IMG/VR virus record: IMGVR_UViG_3300032322_001295
Location: 1 to 64,000 of that record
Length of the DNA: 64,000 nucleotides
Strand: one strand, 5' to 3'
DNA from: a virus
Shown: positions 45,585 through 53,797 of the stretch, in pieces
Layout of the letters: each line of letters starts with the position of its first letter
How positions within the stretch are numbered: position 1 is the stretch's first letter
Made by a program: the position numbers and the translations under genes
The notes under the pieces: generated by a model
Databases searched by the model: none
The model's input: only the letters and a program-made list of their open reading frames with translations
What the model was told of the DNA's origin: nothing

Positions 45585-46001
45585 ATGATAGACGGATATA
45601 GAATTTACTTGGACATTGAACCTATGGGTGCTGTACGTACTACGCAAAAGCAGATGTTTAGCGATAAGCGTTACAAGAAGTATCAGACTTGGAAGGATAA
45701 CATTTTATTGCTTTGGATTGCAGAACTTATAAAGCTAGGGTTTAAGCCAGAAGAGTTTAAGTTTGACGAAATTAAAAGTATTGATTTTGTTGTTACTGTT
45801 CCTAATGGAAAGAACCTTAGTAAAAAGGTAAAGCAGGAAAGAGAAGATCGTATTGGTAGGCCTCATAAAATAAAGCCTGACATAGACAATATGTTAAAAG
45901 CTTTTATGGATGCTTTGATGAGAGAAGACAGTCACGTTCACACTATTGGTAGAACTCGTAAAGTCTGGGGCGAACATGGGCATATAGTTGTGGTTATATA
46001 A
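45585..46001 (+). CDS. rusA: RusA-family Holliday junction resolvase
   Basis: The ATG at 45585, directly after the preceding stop, is preferred over the frame start at 45534. The 138-residue product has the RusA core: PHKIKPDIDNMLKAFMDAL with D99 and D101 (equivalent to the family's catalytic Asp pair), then D115 and a VWGEHGHIVVVI end strand. RusA dimers cut four-way DNA junctions, here probably to debranch replicated genomes before packaging. The gene is followed by a strong terminator and separated from the other recombination genes on the opposite strand. Confidence 0.9.
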   Translation: MIDGYRIYLDIEPMGAVRTTQKQMFSDKRYKKYQTWKDNILLLWIAELIKLGFKPEEFKFDEIKSIDFVVTVPNGKNLSKKVKQEREDRIGRPHKIKPDIDNMLKAFMDALMREDSHVHTIGRTRKVWGEHGHIVVVI

Positions 46002-46025
46002 ATGGTTTTTAGATTATTAGTGATG

Positions 46026-46055
46026 GCCTGAGCGTAAAATCTCGGGCTTTTTTTT
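46026..46055 (+). terminator. Intrinsic terminator after rusA
   Basis: GCCTGAG/CTCGGGC (7 bp, one G-T pair) with an eight-base loop is followed by eight T. It ends the G+T-rich early plus-strand cluster and separates it from the structural genes. Confidence 0.88.
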
Positions 46056-46101
46056 GTTATTATAAATAAATGTGTTATGTTCGCACTATAAAAGCGATTC
46101 T

Positions 46102-46653
46102 ATGTTTTATCTTAATATGGGAGAAGTATGTGTTACTCCTGCAGGACAAACGGTACCGGAATACGTAGCTGTTAAAGGTGAGTTTCCAAAAGAGGTAAAG
46201 TTTGCACAGGTGATTACTTACATTTACTTTGTCTATACCAAGAAAGATAACCCTTACTGGCAACTGCCACCGGTAGAAAGAAGAGAGCAGGTCACTGCAA
46301 ACTACGGACTGTTTAAAGACTGGTCCAACTGGAAAAACATAGAGAAAACGGAACAGGTTATTAACCTGATTGATTTCTACAAAAGAATACAGTTGTCCGA
46401 AAACGATCTGAATGTCGATATGTTTAAGGCTAAAGCAGAGCACTGGAGAAAGATGTTAATGAGTCTTGACAATACTCCTGAGGAAGAACTGCAGATATCT
46501 AAAGCATTAGAAGTATCTACTAGGTTGTGCGAAGAGTTTAAACTAAAATCTGAAATGGAAACTGGTAACGAGGAACAGGAAGGATTGTCATTGTATTTAT
46601 TTGAGATTCCTGAGAATAAAAAACCGTATCACGCAAGAATGAAAATAAGTTAA
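46102..46653 (+). CDS. Unknown protein, first gene after the terminator
   Basis: A GTG at 46072 opens the frame, but it would begin only 17 bases past the terminator; the ATG at 46102 (MFYLNMGEV) is more plausible. The ~183-residue product is Trp/Tyr-rich, with helical DNVDMFKAKAEHWRKM-type segments and an acidic tail. It meets the next gene with one base between. A DNA-packaging accessory such as a small terminase is possible from position, but no family is recognised. Confidence 0.65.
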   Translation: MFYLNMGEVCVTPAGQTVPEYVAVKGEFPKEVKFAQVITYIYFVYTKKDNPYWQLPPVERREQVTANYGLFKDWSNWKNIEKTEQVINLIDFYKRIQLSENDLNVDMFKAKAEHWRKMLMSLDNTPEEELQISKALEVSTRLCEEFKLKSEMETGNEEQEGLSLYLFEIPENKKPYHARMKIS

Positions 46654-46654
46654 T

Positions 46655-47233
46655 ATGGGATTATTCAACCATCATAGTGATTCTGTTATGTTTAACAATC
46701 CTTGTCCTCCGGGTTGTGAAACTTGCTGTCCGTTAGATATACAATTGACATTTGACCCTATTACAAACATACTTACATTAACGTACATTTACGATGATGC
46801 TACTGTAGTTAGAACTGTAGATCTATCTCATGATTTTGACTTAGAACTTATTTTAAATGGTACAATACTTGAACTTACTGGAGAGCATGACGAAACGCAA
46901 GTGTTAACATCTGTAGATTTAGCACCAATTATTCCTGTACGTGGTCCATTATGTTATTGCGAAGACAACTTAGTTTATTATGATGCTTCTGGTACATTGC
47001 TACTAACTGAATACATAATAGTTGTTATCACAGATGGATTAACTTTAACACTACCAGCTACACCGGTATTAGGACAGATGTATAAAGTTTATTGTACTGT
47101 GCCGGGAACAACAGTAAATGGTAACGTAGGACAAACAATATCTGGTAGTGGAACTTCTGTTAGTATGATACTTGGAGATGGAATGATATTTCAATACATT
47201 AAAACAAATCAGTGGGGCGTTATAAATCTATAA
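46655..47233 (+). CDS. Beta-rich protein with N-terminal Cys motif
   Basis: The 192-residue product has a short N-terminal CPPGCETCCP cluster and then beta-strand-rich sequence resembling phage fibre or decoration proteins. A similar two-cluster N-terminus occurs in the genes at 50710 and 51156. Probable virion or fibre-associated protein; no family recognised. Confidence 0.65.
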   Translation: MGLFNHHSDSVMFNNPCPPGCETCCPLDIQLTFDPITNILTLTYIYDDATVVRTVDLSHDFDLELILNGTILELTGEHDETQVLTSVDLAPIIPVRGPLCYCEDNLVYYDASGTLLLTEYIIVVITDGLTLTLPATPVLGQMYKVYCTVPGTTVNGNVGQTISGSGTSVSMILGDGMIFQYIKTNQWGVINL

Positions 47234-47237
47234 TCAT

Positions 47238-47726
47238 ATGAGTTTATTTTCAACAATACAGGTGTACGAGCAGGATGGCGCTATAGTATTTAAAATTCCT
47301 GCAGACCCGGCACCATATGCTGCATTCCCAAAAGGATCTGTTAAGGTTCGAAACTATGGAGTTTCAGGCTTTTTATTTGAGCGTGAAGCAGATAATGCAG
47401 ACATTGCTTTTGTAGAAGAAGCAAATAATATATTAGATATTACTTCTACACCATATGGCGCAACAAGAGATGATGTGTATGAATTGCTATATCCTGTTTT
47501 GTCAACTACGTCAATGCTAGATGAACTTTCTACCTTGGCTAACTTTGACATGATTCCGGGTAACAATATTGATATTACTTATTACACTGGTGTTAATGCT
47601 GGAAATCCTAGTGGTAATACTAACAATATTTATACTATTGTTTATTCAACAGGTGCGACTGTAGTAGCGACAAAAACCTTATCGTATAATGCTGCTGATA
47701 ATGTTATTAGCGTAATCACAACTTAA
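47238..47726 (+). CDS. Beta-rich putative fibre protein
   Basis: A 162-residue beta-rich protein (YEQDGAIVFKIP, then NNIDITYYTGVNAGN-type repeats). No signal peptide. It lies between two other likely virion surface genes and ends one base before the next start. No family is recognised. Confidence 0.65.
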   Translation: MSLFSTIQVYEQDGAIVFKIPADPAPYAAFPKGSVKVRNYGVSGFLFEREADNADIAFVEEANNILDITSTPYGATRDDVYELLYPVLSTTSMLDELSTLANFDMIPGNNIDITYYTGVNAGNPSGNTNNIYTIVYSTGATVVATKTLSYNAADNVISVITT

Positions 47727-47727
47727 T

Positions 47728-49047
47728 ATGGCGTATAAATTTAATCCCGTAACTGGCAAACTTGATTATTACGGTGCAGGAAATCTTTCAACTGTATTAG
47801 GAAATGGTAATACATCGGGTCCTAACGATATAGATTTTGATTCTGGTAGAGGTGTGTTTTTTGATAATGCTTCTAGAATAAAAGAAGGAACTACTGATGC
47901 TGGAAATGGTGGAGGTAAAGGAATAGCTTTATTTTGCTCTATTGATTACGAGTTAAAATGGGAAGCAGGTAGATTGTATGTAATTCAACAAGGTGGTTTT
48001 ATTATTAGACACTCTTTGTATAATTTTAATATTATACCGACTGCTGCCGATGATTCTACAAAAGGCTATCAGATTGGATCCTTGTGGACTTTAGACGATG
48101 GTTCTGTTTATTATTGCGCAGACAATACAATGGGGGCAGCGATTTGGGCATTGCAGCAAAATGCAGTTTCGACTTTGGACCAAGTTTTAGGATCTGGCAA
48201 TACAGCTAATAATAAATCAATAATTGATATCGATTTTTTGGATTTTGCAACATCATTGGGACATACAGTTGCAGAAAGTGAGCTTACTTGGAATGATACT
48301 GACGGAACCTTGGATTTAGGTCTCAAAGGTGGTTTAATCAATAAGGTTGGTCAGCAATTAGTAGTTCGTGCAAGAAATACAAGCGGTTCTTTAATTAGTA
48401 AGGGCAGCGTTGTAAAGGTGGTTGGAGTAGCAGGAGGATTTATAGGTATAAACTTGGCACAAGCAGACAATGACACAAATAGCGCAACAGCATTTGGTAT
48501 TGTTTCCGAAGACATCGCAAATAATTCTAATGGGTTTGTCACAATCAACGGGATTGTTCACGGAGTTAATACTAATGCTTATACAGAAGGAGATATTTTG
48601 TATCTTAGTCCAACTACACCAGGAGAAATAACAAATGTTAAACCAGTCTCTCCGTCTCACATTGTTATTGTCGGATATGTAGCAAAGAAAAGCGCAACAG
48701 ATGGACATATTTTGCTACATGTTCAGAATGGCTATGAGCTTGATGAGTTGCATAATGTGTTAATAACAACGCCTGAGAATGGCAATTTTTTAGAGTATAA
48801 CGGCACACTTTGGGTTAATCGTGGCATTATATATACGGTTGAGTTGATGGATGCATTAACGGTAGATTTTTACGCTCCATACGATTTAAAAATAAACACA
48901 ACTACAAATATCAAAAATGCTCCGACAATTACAATTCAAGACGATGGCGCTGCTTATACTTTGACAAATACTATTGCAGTAGGTAGTAAAATTACGGTAA
49001 CGGCATCGGTTGCAGGGGTTACAAATCTAAACATAACAAAAGCATAA
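47728..49047 (+). CDS. Putative tail/head fibre protein
   Basis: The 439-residue product starts MAYKFNPVTGKLDYYG, an opening common to fibre proteins of Bacteroidota phages. Two copies of a TxLDQVLGxGN / STVLGNGNTS type repeat follow, then a region (RNTSGSLISKGSVVKVVG...GDILYLSPTTPGEIT) of the kind found in phage fibre shafts. The beta-rich C-terminus is likely trimerising. It probably forms part of a receptor-binding fibre. Confidence 0.75.
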   Translation: MAYKFNPVTGKLDYYGAGNLSTVLGNGNTSGPNDIDFDSGRGVFFDNASRIKEGTTDAGNGGGKGIALFCSIDYELKWEAGRLYVIQQGGFIIRHSLYNFNIIPTAADDSTKGYQIGSLWTLDDGSVYYCADNTMGAAIWALQQNAVSTLDQVLGSGNTANNKSIIDIDFLDFATSLGHTVAESELTWNDTDGTLDLGLKGGLINKVGQQLVVRARNTSGSLISKGSVVKVVGVAGGFIGINLAQADNDTNSATAFGIVSEDIANNSNGFVTINGIVHGVNTNAYTEGDILYLSPTTPGEITNVKPVSPSHIVIVGYVAKKSATDGHILLHVQNGYELDELHNVLITTPENGNFLEYNGTLWVNRGIIYTVELMDALTVDFYAPYDLKINTTTNIKNAPTITIQDDGAAYTLTNTIAVGSKITVTASVAGVTNLNITKA

Positions 49048-49049
49048 CT

Positions 49050-49670
49050 ATGGACACATATATAAAAGCAGTTCCTCCAAGCAGCAGTAGAAGCACCGCA
49101 CAGCTAATGAAAACAGGGCAAACTGTAAGTCAACAAACAGGTGACGATGGTGACTTGGAAGCAGGTAGAAATGTAGATTTTACTACATTAGCTGAAAATA
49201 ATCCTTTTGGAAATACAAACAGATTTACAAGTACAACTGGAAATCAAACATATACAAATACTATAATTATAGATTGGTCAACTTATAATGGAAACACAGT
49301 TTTAGGTTGGAGTAATACATTGAGAGGAGGCACAAGTGCAACTTGGTCGCAAAATATTTCAGCATCATTGCTGTTAAACATAGGTGGTTTTTCTTCAGGT
49401 TGGAGAATACCAAATATTACTGAATTATTATCAATTATTAGTTTTGGCTTTAATCCTGCTACTTATGTTTTTAATTTTTTAAATTATAGCCCTTTTAATA
49501 TTTTAGCAAATTTAAGTACCTCAAGTAGAGCAAGCACAAATACTGTTTATAAAATAAATGTTTCATCAGGTTCAAGTCCAGCAGCATTTTCGATTGTTGA
49601 TAGATTTTCTCAAACTAACAGTTATATAGCTTGTAGAACTTTTACAGTAACAGGAACAACACTTTCATAA
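49050..49670 (+). CDS. DUF1566 / Lcl-like putative adhesin
   Basis: The 206-residue protein matches the DUF1566 pattern: TGQTVSQQTGDDGDLEAG near residues 23-40, a central TWSQ segment and GWRIPNITELLSI, the diagnostic W-R-[IL]-P-x-x-x-E-L. The domain occurs in Legionella collagen-like adhesins and phage fibre tips, with a lectin-like fold. It follows a fibre gene, so it likely forms the receptor-binding tip. No adjacent reverse transcriptase or template repeat was seen that would make it a variable protein. Confidence 0.75.
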   Translation: MDTYIKAVPPSSSRSTAQLMKTGQTVSQQTGDDGDLEAGRNVDFTTLAENNPFGNTNRFTSTTGNQTYTNTIIIDWSTYNGNTVLGWSNTLRGGTSATWSQNISASLLLNIGGFSSGWRIPNITELLSIISFGFNPATYVFNFLNYSPFNILANLSTSSRASTNTVYKINVSSGSSPAAFSIVDRFSQTNSYIACRTFTVTGTTLS

Positions 49671-49687
49671 CATAAAAAAATAATACA

Positions 49688-49921
49688 ATGACATACAAGT
49701 TTCCACAATTTAATATTGAAATTATAGACCCTTCAGTATTAGTTAGTTTAAATACAATACAAGATAGAGCTCTTGATAAACTTTTATCTGTTTTTGTTAT
49801 CCTAACAACAGATACGGCAGAATTTGGAGTTATTGCTGAAAATATGCCATATGTAAATACTTGGGAAGATAGCGACATTCCCGATATGGTTAATATTTGG
49901 TTAGCTCAATACGAAGTATAA
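49688..49921 (+). CDS. Small unknown protein after adhesin
   Basis: A 77-residue protein (FNIEIIDPSVLVSLNTIQDR, ending in WEDSDIPDMVNIWL). Its location directly after an adhesin suggests a fibre chaperone or accessory. No family is recognised. Confidence 0.6.
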   Translation: MTYKFPQFNIEIIDPSVLVSLNTIQDRALDKLLSVFVILTTDTAEFGVIAENMPYVNTWEDSDIPDMVNIWLAQYEV

Positions 49922-49931
49922 AAAATCTGTT

Positions 49932-50141
49932 ATGTTAGGCGGTATCTTAGATGAAGAAGAAAAATTATATTTGTCTGATAAATTTTATGATGAATATAAG
50001 CCATTTACTCCTATGTTAGATGCAGAAGATAATTGGATATTACCATTGTATCAAATATTTGAAAACAAAAATATAGACTGTTGGTGGGTAAAGCATTTGT
50101 CAATAGTTGAGTTTAAGTCACATAATAAATATCAAAATTAA
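49932..50141 (+). CDS. Small acidic unknown protein
   Basis: A 69-residue acidic protein (MLGGILDEEEKLYLSDKF, later AEDNWILPLYQIF). It lies between the adhesin accessory and a membrane protein, with a one-base gap to the latter. No family is recognised. Confidence 0.55.
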   Translation: MLGGILDEEEKLYLSDKFYDEYKPFTPMLDAEDNWILPLYQIFENKNIDCWWVKHLSIVEFKSHNKYQN

Positions 50142-50142
50142 A

Positions 50143-50442
50143 ATGAAATCCTTATTGTTACAAGTACCCCAAGAGATAAGCTATCTTACTAACTATGGCA
50201 TTTTAGGTGTTTTCGCTATTCTCATGATTGGCGTCATATATTTTATGGGAAAACAGTTTTTGGCTTTGCATAAAAAAAACGAAGCAAGAATACAGGAGTT
50301 AGAAAAACGACATGACCAATATATGACAGAAGATCGTGTAAGACTCATTGATACAGTAAATAGTAACAATAATGTTATCGAAAACAACACAGCAATGATG
50401 AAAAAACTTCTTCACCTTGTCGAAAGACTAGAAAAAAACTAA
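50143..50442 (+). CDS. Small membrane protein with coiled coil (holin candidate)
   Basis: The ATG at 50143, one base after the previous stop, is preferred over 50107. The ~99-residue product has one membrane helix (YGILGVFAILMIGVIYFMG) and a charged coiled-coil tail. This layout resembles BhlA/UviB-type holin-like proteins. It is next to another small membrane protein but far from the endolysin at 22.8 kb, so the holin role is a guess. Confidence 0.6.
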   Translation: MKSLLLQVPQEISYLTNYGILGVFAILMIGVIYFMGKQFLALHKKNEARIQELEKRHDQYMTEDRVRLIDTVNSNNNVIENNTAMMKKLLHLVERLEKN

Positions 50443-50447
50443 CTAAT

Positions 50448-50726
50448 ATGTTTAACTTCCTTAAAGAAAGCACCGACGTATCTAGCATGCGAGTAACATT
50501 GTTTATAGGAACACTATGTATATGTCTTTTGACTATTGGTGTTTTTATTTATTTAATGATTCACGCTGTTAAGTGCACAGACATTGACTGGTCAGGTATG
50601 TCAATCTTTTTGACTAGTTTGGCTGCATTTACCGGAACGCTATTGTACGGAAAAGTACAGCAAAAAAAAGTAGAAAAATCTCATCTTGACAATCAAAATA
50701 TAGAACAAAATGGCCAGAATGTTTAA
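50448..50726 (+). CDS. Small membrane protein with two helices (holin candidate)
   Basis: A 92-residue protein with two hydrophobic helices (VTLFIGTLCICLLTIGVFIY and IFLTSLAAFTGTLLYG) and a Lys/Gln-rich tail. Its size and topology fit class II-type holins. It may work with the preceding single-helix protein. It overlaps the next gene by 17 bases. Confidence 0.65.
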   Translation: MFNFLKESTDVSSMRVTLFIGTLCICLLTIGVFIYLMIHAVKCTDIDWSGMSIFLTSLAAFTGTLLYGKVQQKKVEKSHLDNQNIEQNGQNV

Positions 50727-51153
50727 CTCAAACAAAGTACGTTCTTTCTTTCAAAAGAAAAAACAAATATTTGTAGATGGTTGCTGCGAAGTTACAGAAC
50801 CTTGTTGCCCTAATGTAGTTTTAGGAAGATATAAAGTTTATTTTGATGATGGCACTATTCCAGTAGAAATTACTGATGGACTTTCGTTTTATAAAACACT
50901 TGCAAATGGAACAAAATGGGTATTTTATTTAGAAACTATAGGACCGGTTGATGTTGATATTATTAATATACTTGTTACACCATCTGTACTTAATACAGTT
51001 GTAAATACTCCTGGCACTGCTGTATATCCACCAGGTTTAGGTTTTTATCCTATAATTCAATCTGGTGTTGGTTTTGCTGGAGGCAACTTTACAGTTACAA
51101 TTGTAACAGATAGCGGAAACTTTACTTTTACTGCAAACATAACAATGATATAA
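50710..51153 (+). CDS. Small beta-rich protein with CC-x5-CC N-terminus
   Basis: The 147-residue protein has a basic FFQKKKQIF lead, then CCEVTEPCC (two Cys pairs separated by five residues) and a beta-sandwich-like body. The same N-terminal plan (basic lead, CC-x5/6-CC, beta body) occurs in the next gene. Probable head decoration or fibre-anchor protein; no family recognised. Confidence 0.65.
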   Translation: MARMFNSNKVRSFFQKKKQIFVDGCCEVTEPCCPNVVLGRYKVYFDDGTIPVEITDGLSFYKTLANGTKWVFYLETIGPVDVDIINILVTPSVLNTVVNTPGTAVYPPGLGFYPIIQSGVGFAGGNFTVTIVTDSGNFTFTANITMI

Positions 51154-51155
51154 TT

Positions 51156-51653
51156 ATGGCAATATTTTCTAAAAACGCTAACCGCGCTGCTTTATTTGGC
51201 AAGCAAAAACTATATGACAAATGCTGCACTCCAGAGGTAGAAGAGTGTTGCTATTCAACAGATCCTTTACCAAGACCTCCAGCTCCTCCATGTCAAGAAT
51301 GTGGAATGAATATAGATAAGTTTATGATAATAGATGGAGTAGAATATGAAATTGGAACTCCTGGTTTATCTTTTGACATATCATTGTTACCATTTACTAT
51401 TGAAGTGTATTTTGAAAATAAAAATCCTTTATGTAATGCAAATTTTCAAGGAAGAATAACAGGAGACACAAGTGAACCAAATGTAACTATTAATACACTA
51501 GGATTATCAGTAATAGCGCCAAATTCTATTGAACTAGTAGCAACAGTAAATGTAACTAATGGAGTCATTGCAGGAACATATTCTTTTTCTATTTATTATA
51601 AGCTTTGTGATGATAATTATGTTGCAACACAATCATTTGAAATAACTGATTAA
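51156..51653 (+). CDS. Small beta-rich protein with CC-x6-CC N-terminus
   Basis: The 165-residue protein starts with a basic lead (NRAALFGKQKLYDK), then CCTPEVEECC and a proline-rich CQEC segment before a beta-rich body with an immunoglobulin-like rhythm. It is likely a paralogue in layout of the preceding gene and precedes the terminase gene by two bases. A surface-exposed virion role is inferred. Confidence 0.65.
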   Translation: MAIFSKNANRAALFGKQKLYDKCCTPEVEECCYSTDPLPRPPAPPCQECGMNIDKFMIIDGVEYEIGTPGLSFDISLLPFTIEVYFENKNPLCNANFQGRITGDTSEPNVTINTLGLSVIAPNSIELVATVNVTNGVIAGTYSFSIYYKLCDDNYVATQSFEITD

Positions 51654-51655
51654 TA

Positions 51656-53797
51656 ATGGCAAATAACGTCATAGACATTGCCGGATATAAAATAAATGCT
51701 CAATCAAATATTATTCTTGATGGCACTAAACCAGTCAACAAAAGATATTATAGATCTTCTTTGTTGCCTGAGAACATATCCTGCTATGACGACCACATGT
51801 GTAAGTTTCAAAACGTAGAGTTGTTTCAGCCAGTTATTTATGACCTTGACAACCCTATGCCAAAATACAATCGCGCGTGGGAAGTATATGACAATCCAAA
51901 TATTAAAAAGAAAAAATTGATACGTATTAACTTTCCAAGGCATTACATGGAATGGTGGTACGAGCAGCGCAGAAGATGTATCGATGGTTACACTACTGGC
52001 GGTGTATATCTTACTGGGGCAAACTATTGGTATTTAAACTTTTGGCGCATTAAGACTAAAGAGAAAGGTGCCGGTCTTATACCGCCAAGGTTTATTGACA
52101 TGGACAAAGAGTTTTTTGATTTACTAGAACAAGCAAAAACAAATGACAAAAACTTATTATGCCTTAAGCGACGTCAGATTGGTTTTACAGAAAAAATGGC
52201 AGCGTTATGCGCGCTCGAAGCATTACTATATCCATCATCGCAGACGCTAATAGTTGCTGGTCTTGATGATTACGCTATTAACTGTTTCAATAAAGTTGTT
52301 ATGGGTATTGATGCTTTGTCGCCATACTCACAAGAGCAATCAGGCAGAGAGTTCTTTAAGCGTAAGCTAAAAGATATTCCCCAATATGTTAAGTTTGGCT
52401 TTGAAGCAACAAGTGTACAGAAAGGATATTTGTCAGAGATATTTGCCATCACTACTAAAGACAACGCACAAGCCGCATCTGGTAAATCTCCTACCTTAGT
52501 GTTTATGGAAGAAGCTGGTATCAATCCGCTTTTAAAGCGTGTGTACAATATGATACAGCCATCTATTGAAGAAAATGGTAAACAAAATGGGCGTATTAAT
52601 GTCATAGTTGGTACCGGTGGTGAAATGAAAAAAGGTGTAGCAGATCTTATGGATATGTTTTACAAACCAGACAAGTATAATCTTTTGGCAGTGCAAAACA
52701 TTTATGAGCCTGGCGCAGAAAATACAAGATGTTGTCCGTTTTTTCCTGCGTGGTATTTTTATGTTATGGATAACGATGGCAATAGCTATAAAGAACCATC
52801 ATTAGAACTTATTAAGCAGAAGCGTAAAAAGATTGGTAACAACAAAAAGGATTTGCACGAAAACAAAACACAGATGCCATTAACTCCAACTGAGGCGTTT
52901 AGTTCATCTGGATTGTCACCATTCAATACAGAAAAGTTAGAAAGGCAATTGCAAAAGTTATTGTCTGAAGAGTGGGAAGATAAGTTACAGCAAGGTAAGT
53001 TTGAAGAAATAGTAGAGAATAGTAAAATAGTTGGTGTGCGTTGGATTGCAGCGCCAATGGGCATGGAAGATGCAATAGATCATGAGGGTGACTTTATGTA
53101 TCCATTTATTATTGTTGAACATCCTGATAGGCCCGAACACGTAAGTTCTGTTGGATATGAATATTACACTGGTTCTGGAAATATTCAAGGTTTGTATGGT
53201 GCCGGCACTGACTCTTACGATAAAGACGAAGCAAACGCATCAGATTCTGAAGGTTCATTTGTTGTGATGAAAGGATATCACTCATCAAACAAAACATCAA
53301 TGATGCCTGTTGCTAGATTGACATGGCGCCCGGTAAAGAAAGAAAAGTTTTACAAACAGACAGCATTGGCTTGTATGTATTATGGCGATTGCGAGAACTT
53401 GATAGAGTGGTCAAACATTGCTATTTTTGACTGGTACAAAAATAATGACTTTGACCATTTGTTGAAAGAAAGGCCCGAAATAGCTTATGCTACAATAAAG
53501 GATAGTAAAGTAAATAATAGATTTGGTGTTGACCCTAATACTAAACCGGTATGGATTGAACACTTTTCATCTTATGTGGAAGATTATGCAGACAATATAT
53601 ATGACCTTGTAATAGTTCAAAAGCTAAGAGATTTTCGCTCTAAAGATCATAACTGTGACATTACCATATCAGTTATGTTAGCATATGAAGGTATATTGGA
53701 TGACATAAAAAAAGGTTATGATAAGGTGGTAGAGTCAACAAATAGTATTATGTTTACAGGATTTATGAAAAGAAACGGCAGATTACAAAGAGTATGA
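51656..53797 (+). CDS. terL: Terminase large subunit
   Basis: The 713-residue protein has the terminase ATPase core: Walker A-like KRRQIGFT (171-178), and Walker B LVFMEE with the acidic pair E285-E286. The C-terminal nuclease part has GAGTDSYDKD, where D519 is the likely first metal ligand. TerL translocates DNA into the prohead and cuts concatemers. It is longer than typical TerLs (450-650) but within crAss-like range. It overlaps the portal gene start (ATGA), the standard crAss-like order. Confidence 0.92.
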   Translation: MANNVIDIAGYKINAQSNIILDGTKPVNKRYYRSSLLPENISCYDDHMCKFQNVELFQPVIYDLDNPMPKYNRAWEVYDNPNIKKKKLIRINFPRHYMEWWYEQRRRCIDGYTTGGVYLTGANYWYLNFWRIKTKEKGAGLIPPRFIDMDKEFFDLLEQAKTNDKNLLCLKRRQIGFTEKMAALCALEALLYPSSQTLIVAGLDDYAINCFNKVVMGIDALSPYSQEQSGREFFKRKLKDIPQYVKFGFEATSVQKGYLSEIFAITTKDNAQAASGKSPTLVFMEEAGINPLLKRVYNMIQPSIEENGKQNGRINVIVGTGGEMKKGVADLMDMFYKPDKYNLLAVQNIYEPGAENTRCCPFFPAWYFYVMDNDGNSYKEPSLELIKQKRKKIGNNKKDLHENKTQMPLTPTEAFSSSGLSPFNTEKLERQLQKLLSEEWEDKLQQGKFEEIVENSKIVGVRWIAAPMGMEDAIDHEGDFMYPFIIVEHPDRPEHVSSVGYEYYTGSGNIQGLYGAGTDSYDKDEANASDSEGSFVVMKGYHSSNKTSMMPVARLTWRPVKKEKFYKQTALACMYYGDCENLIEWSNIAIFDWYKNNDFDHLLKERPEIAYATIKDSKVNNRFGVDPNTKPVWIEHFSSYVEDYADNIYDLVIVQKLRDFRSKDHNCDITISVMLAYEGILDDIKKGYDKVVESTNSIMFTGFMKRNGRLQRV

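Noticed and set aside
49050-49670. Diversity-generating retroelement acting on the DUF1566 protein
   Set aside because: No reverse transcriptase and no template repeat were found in the window.
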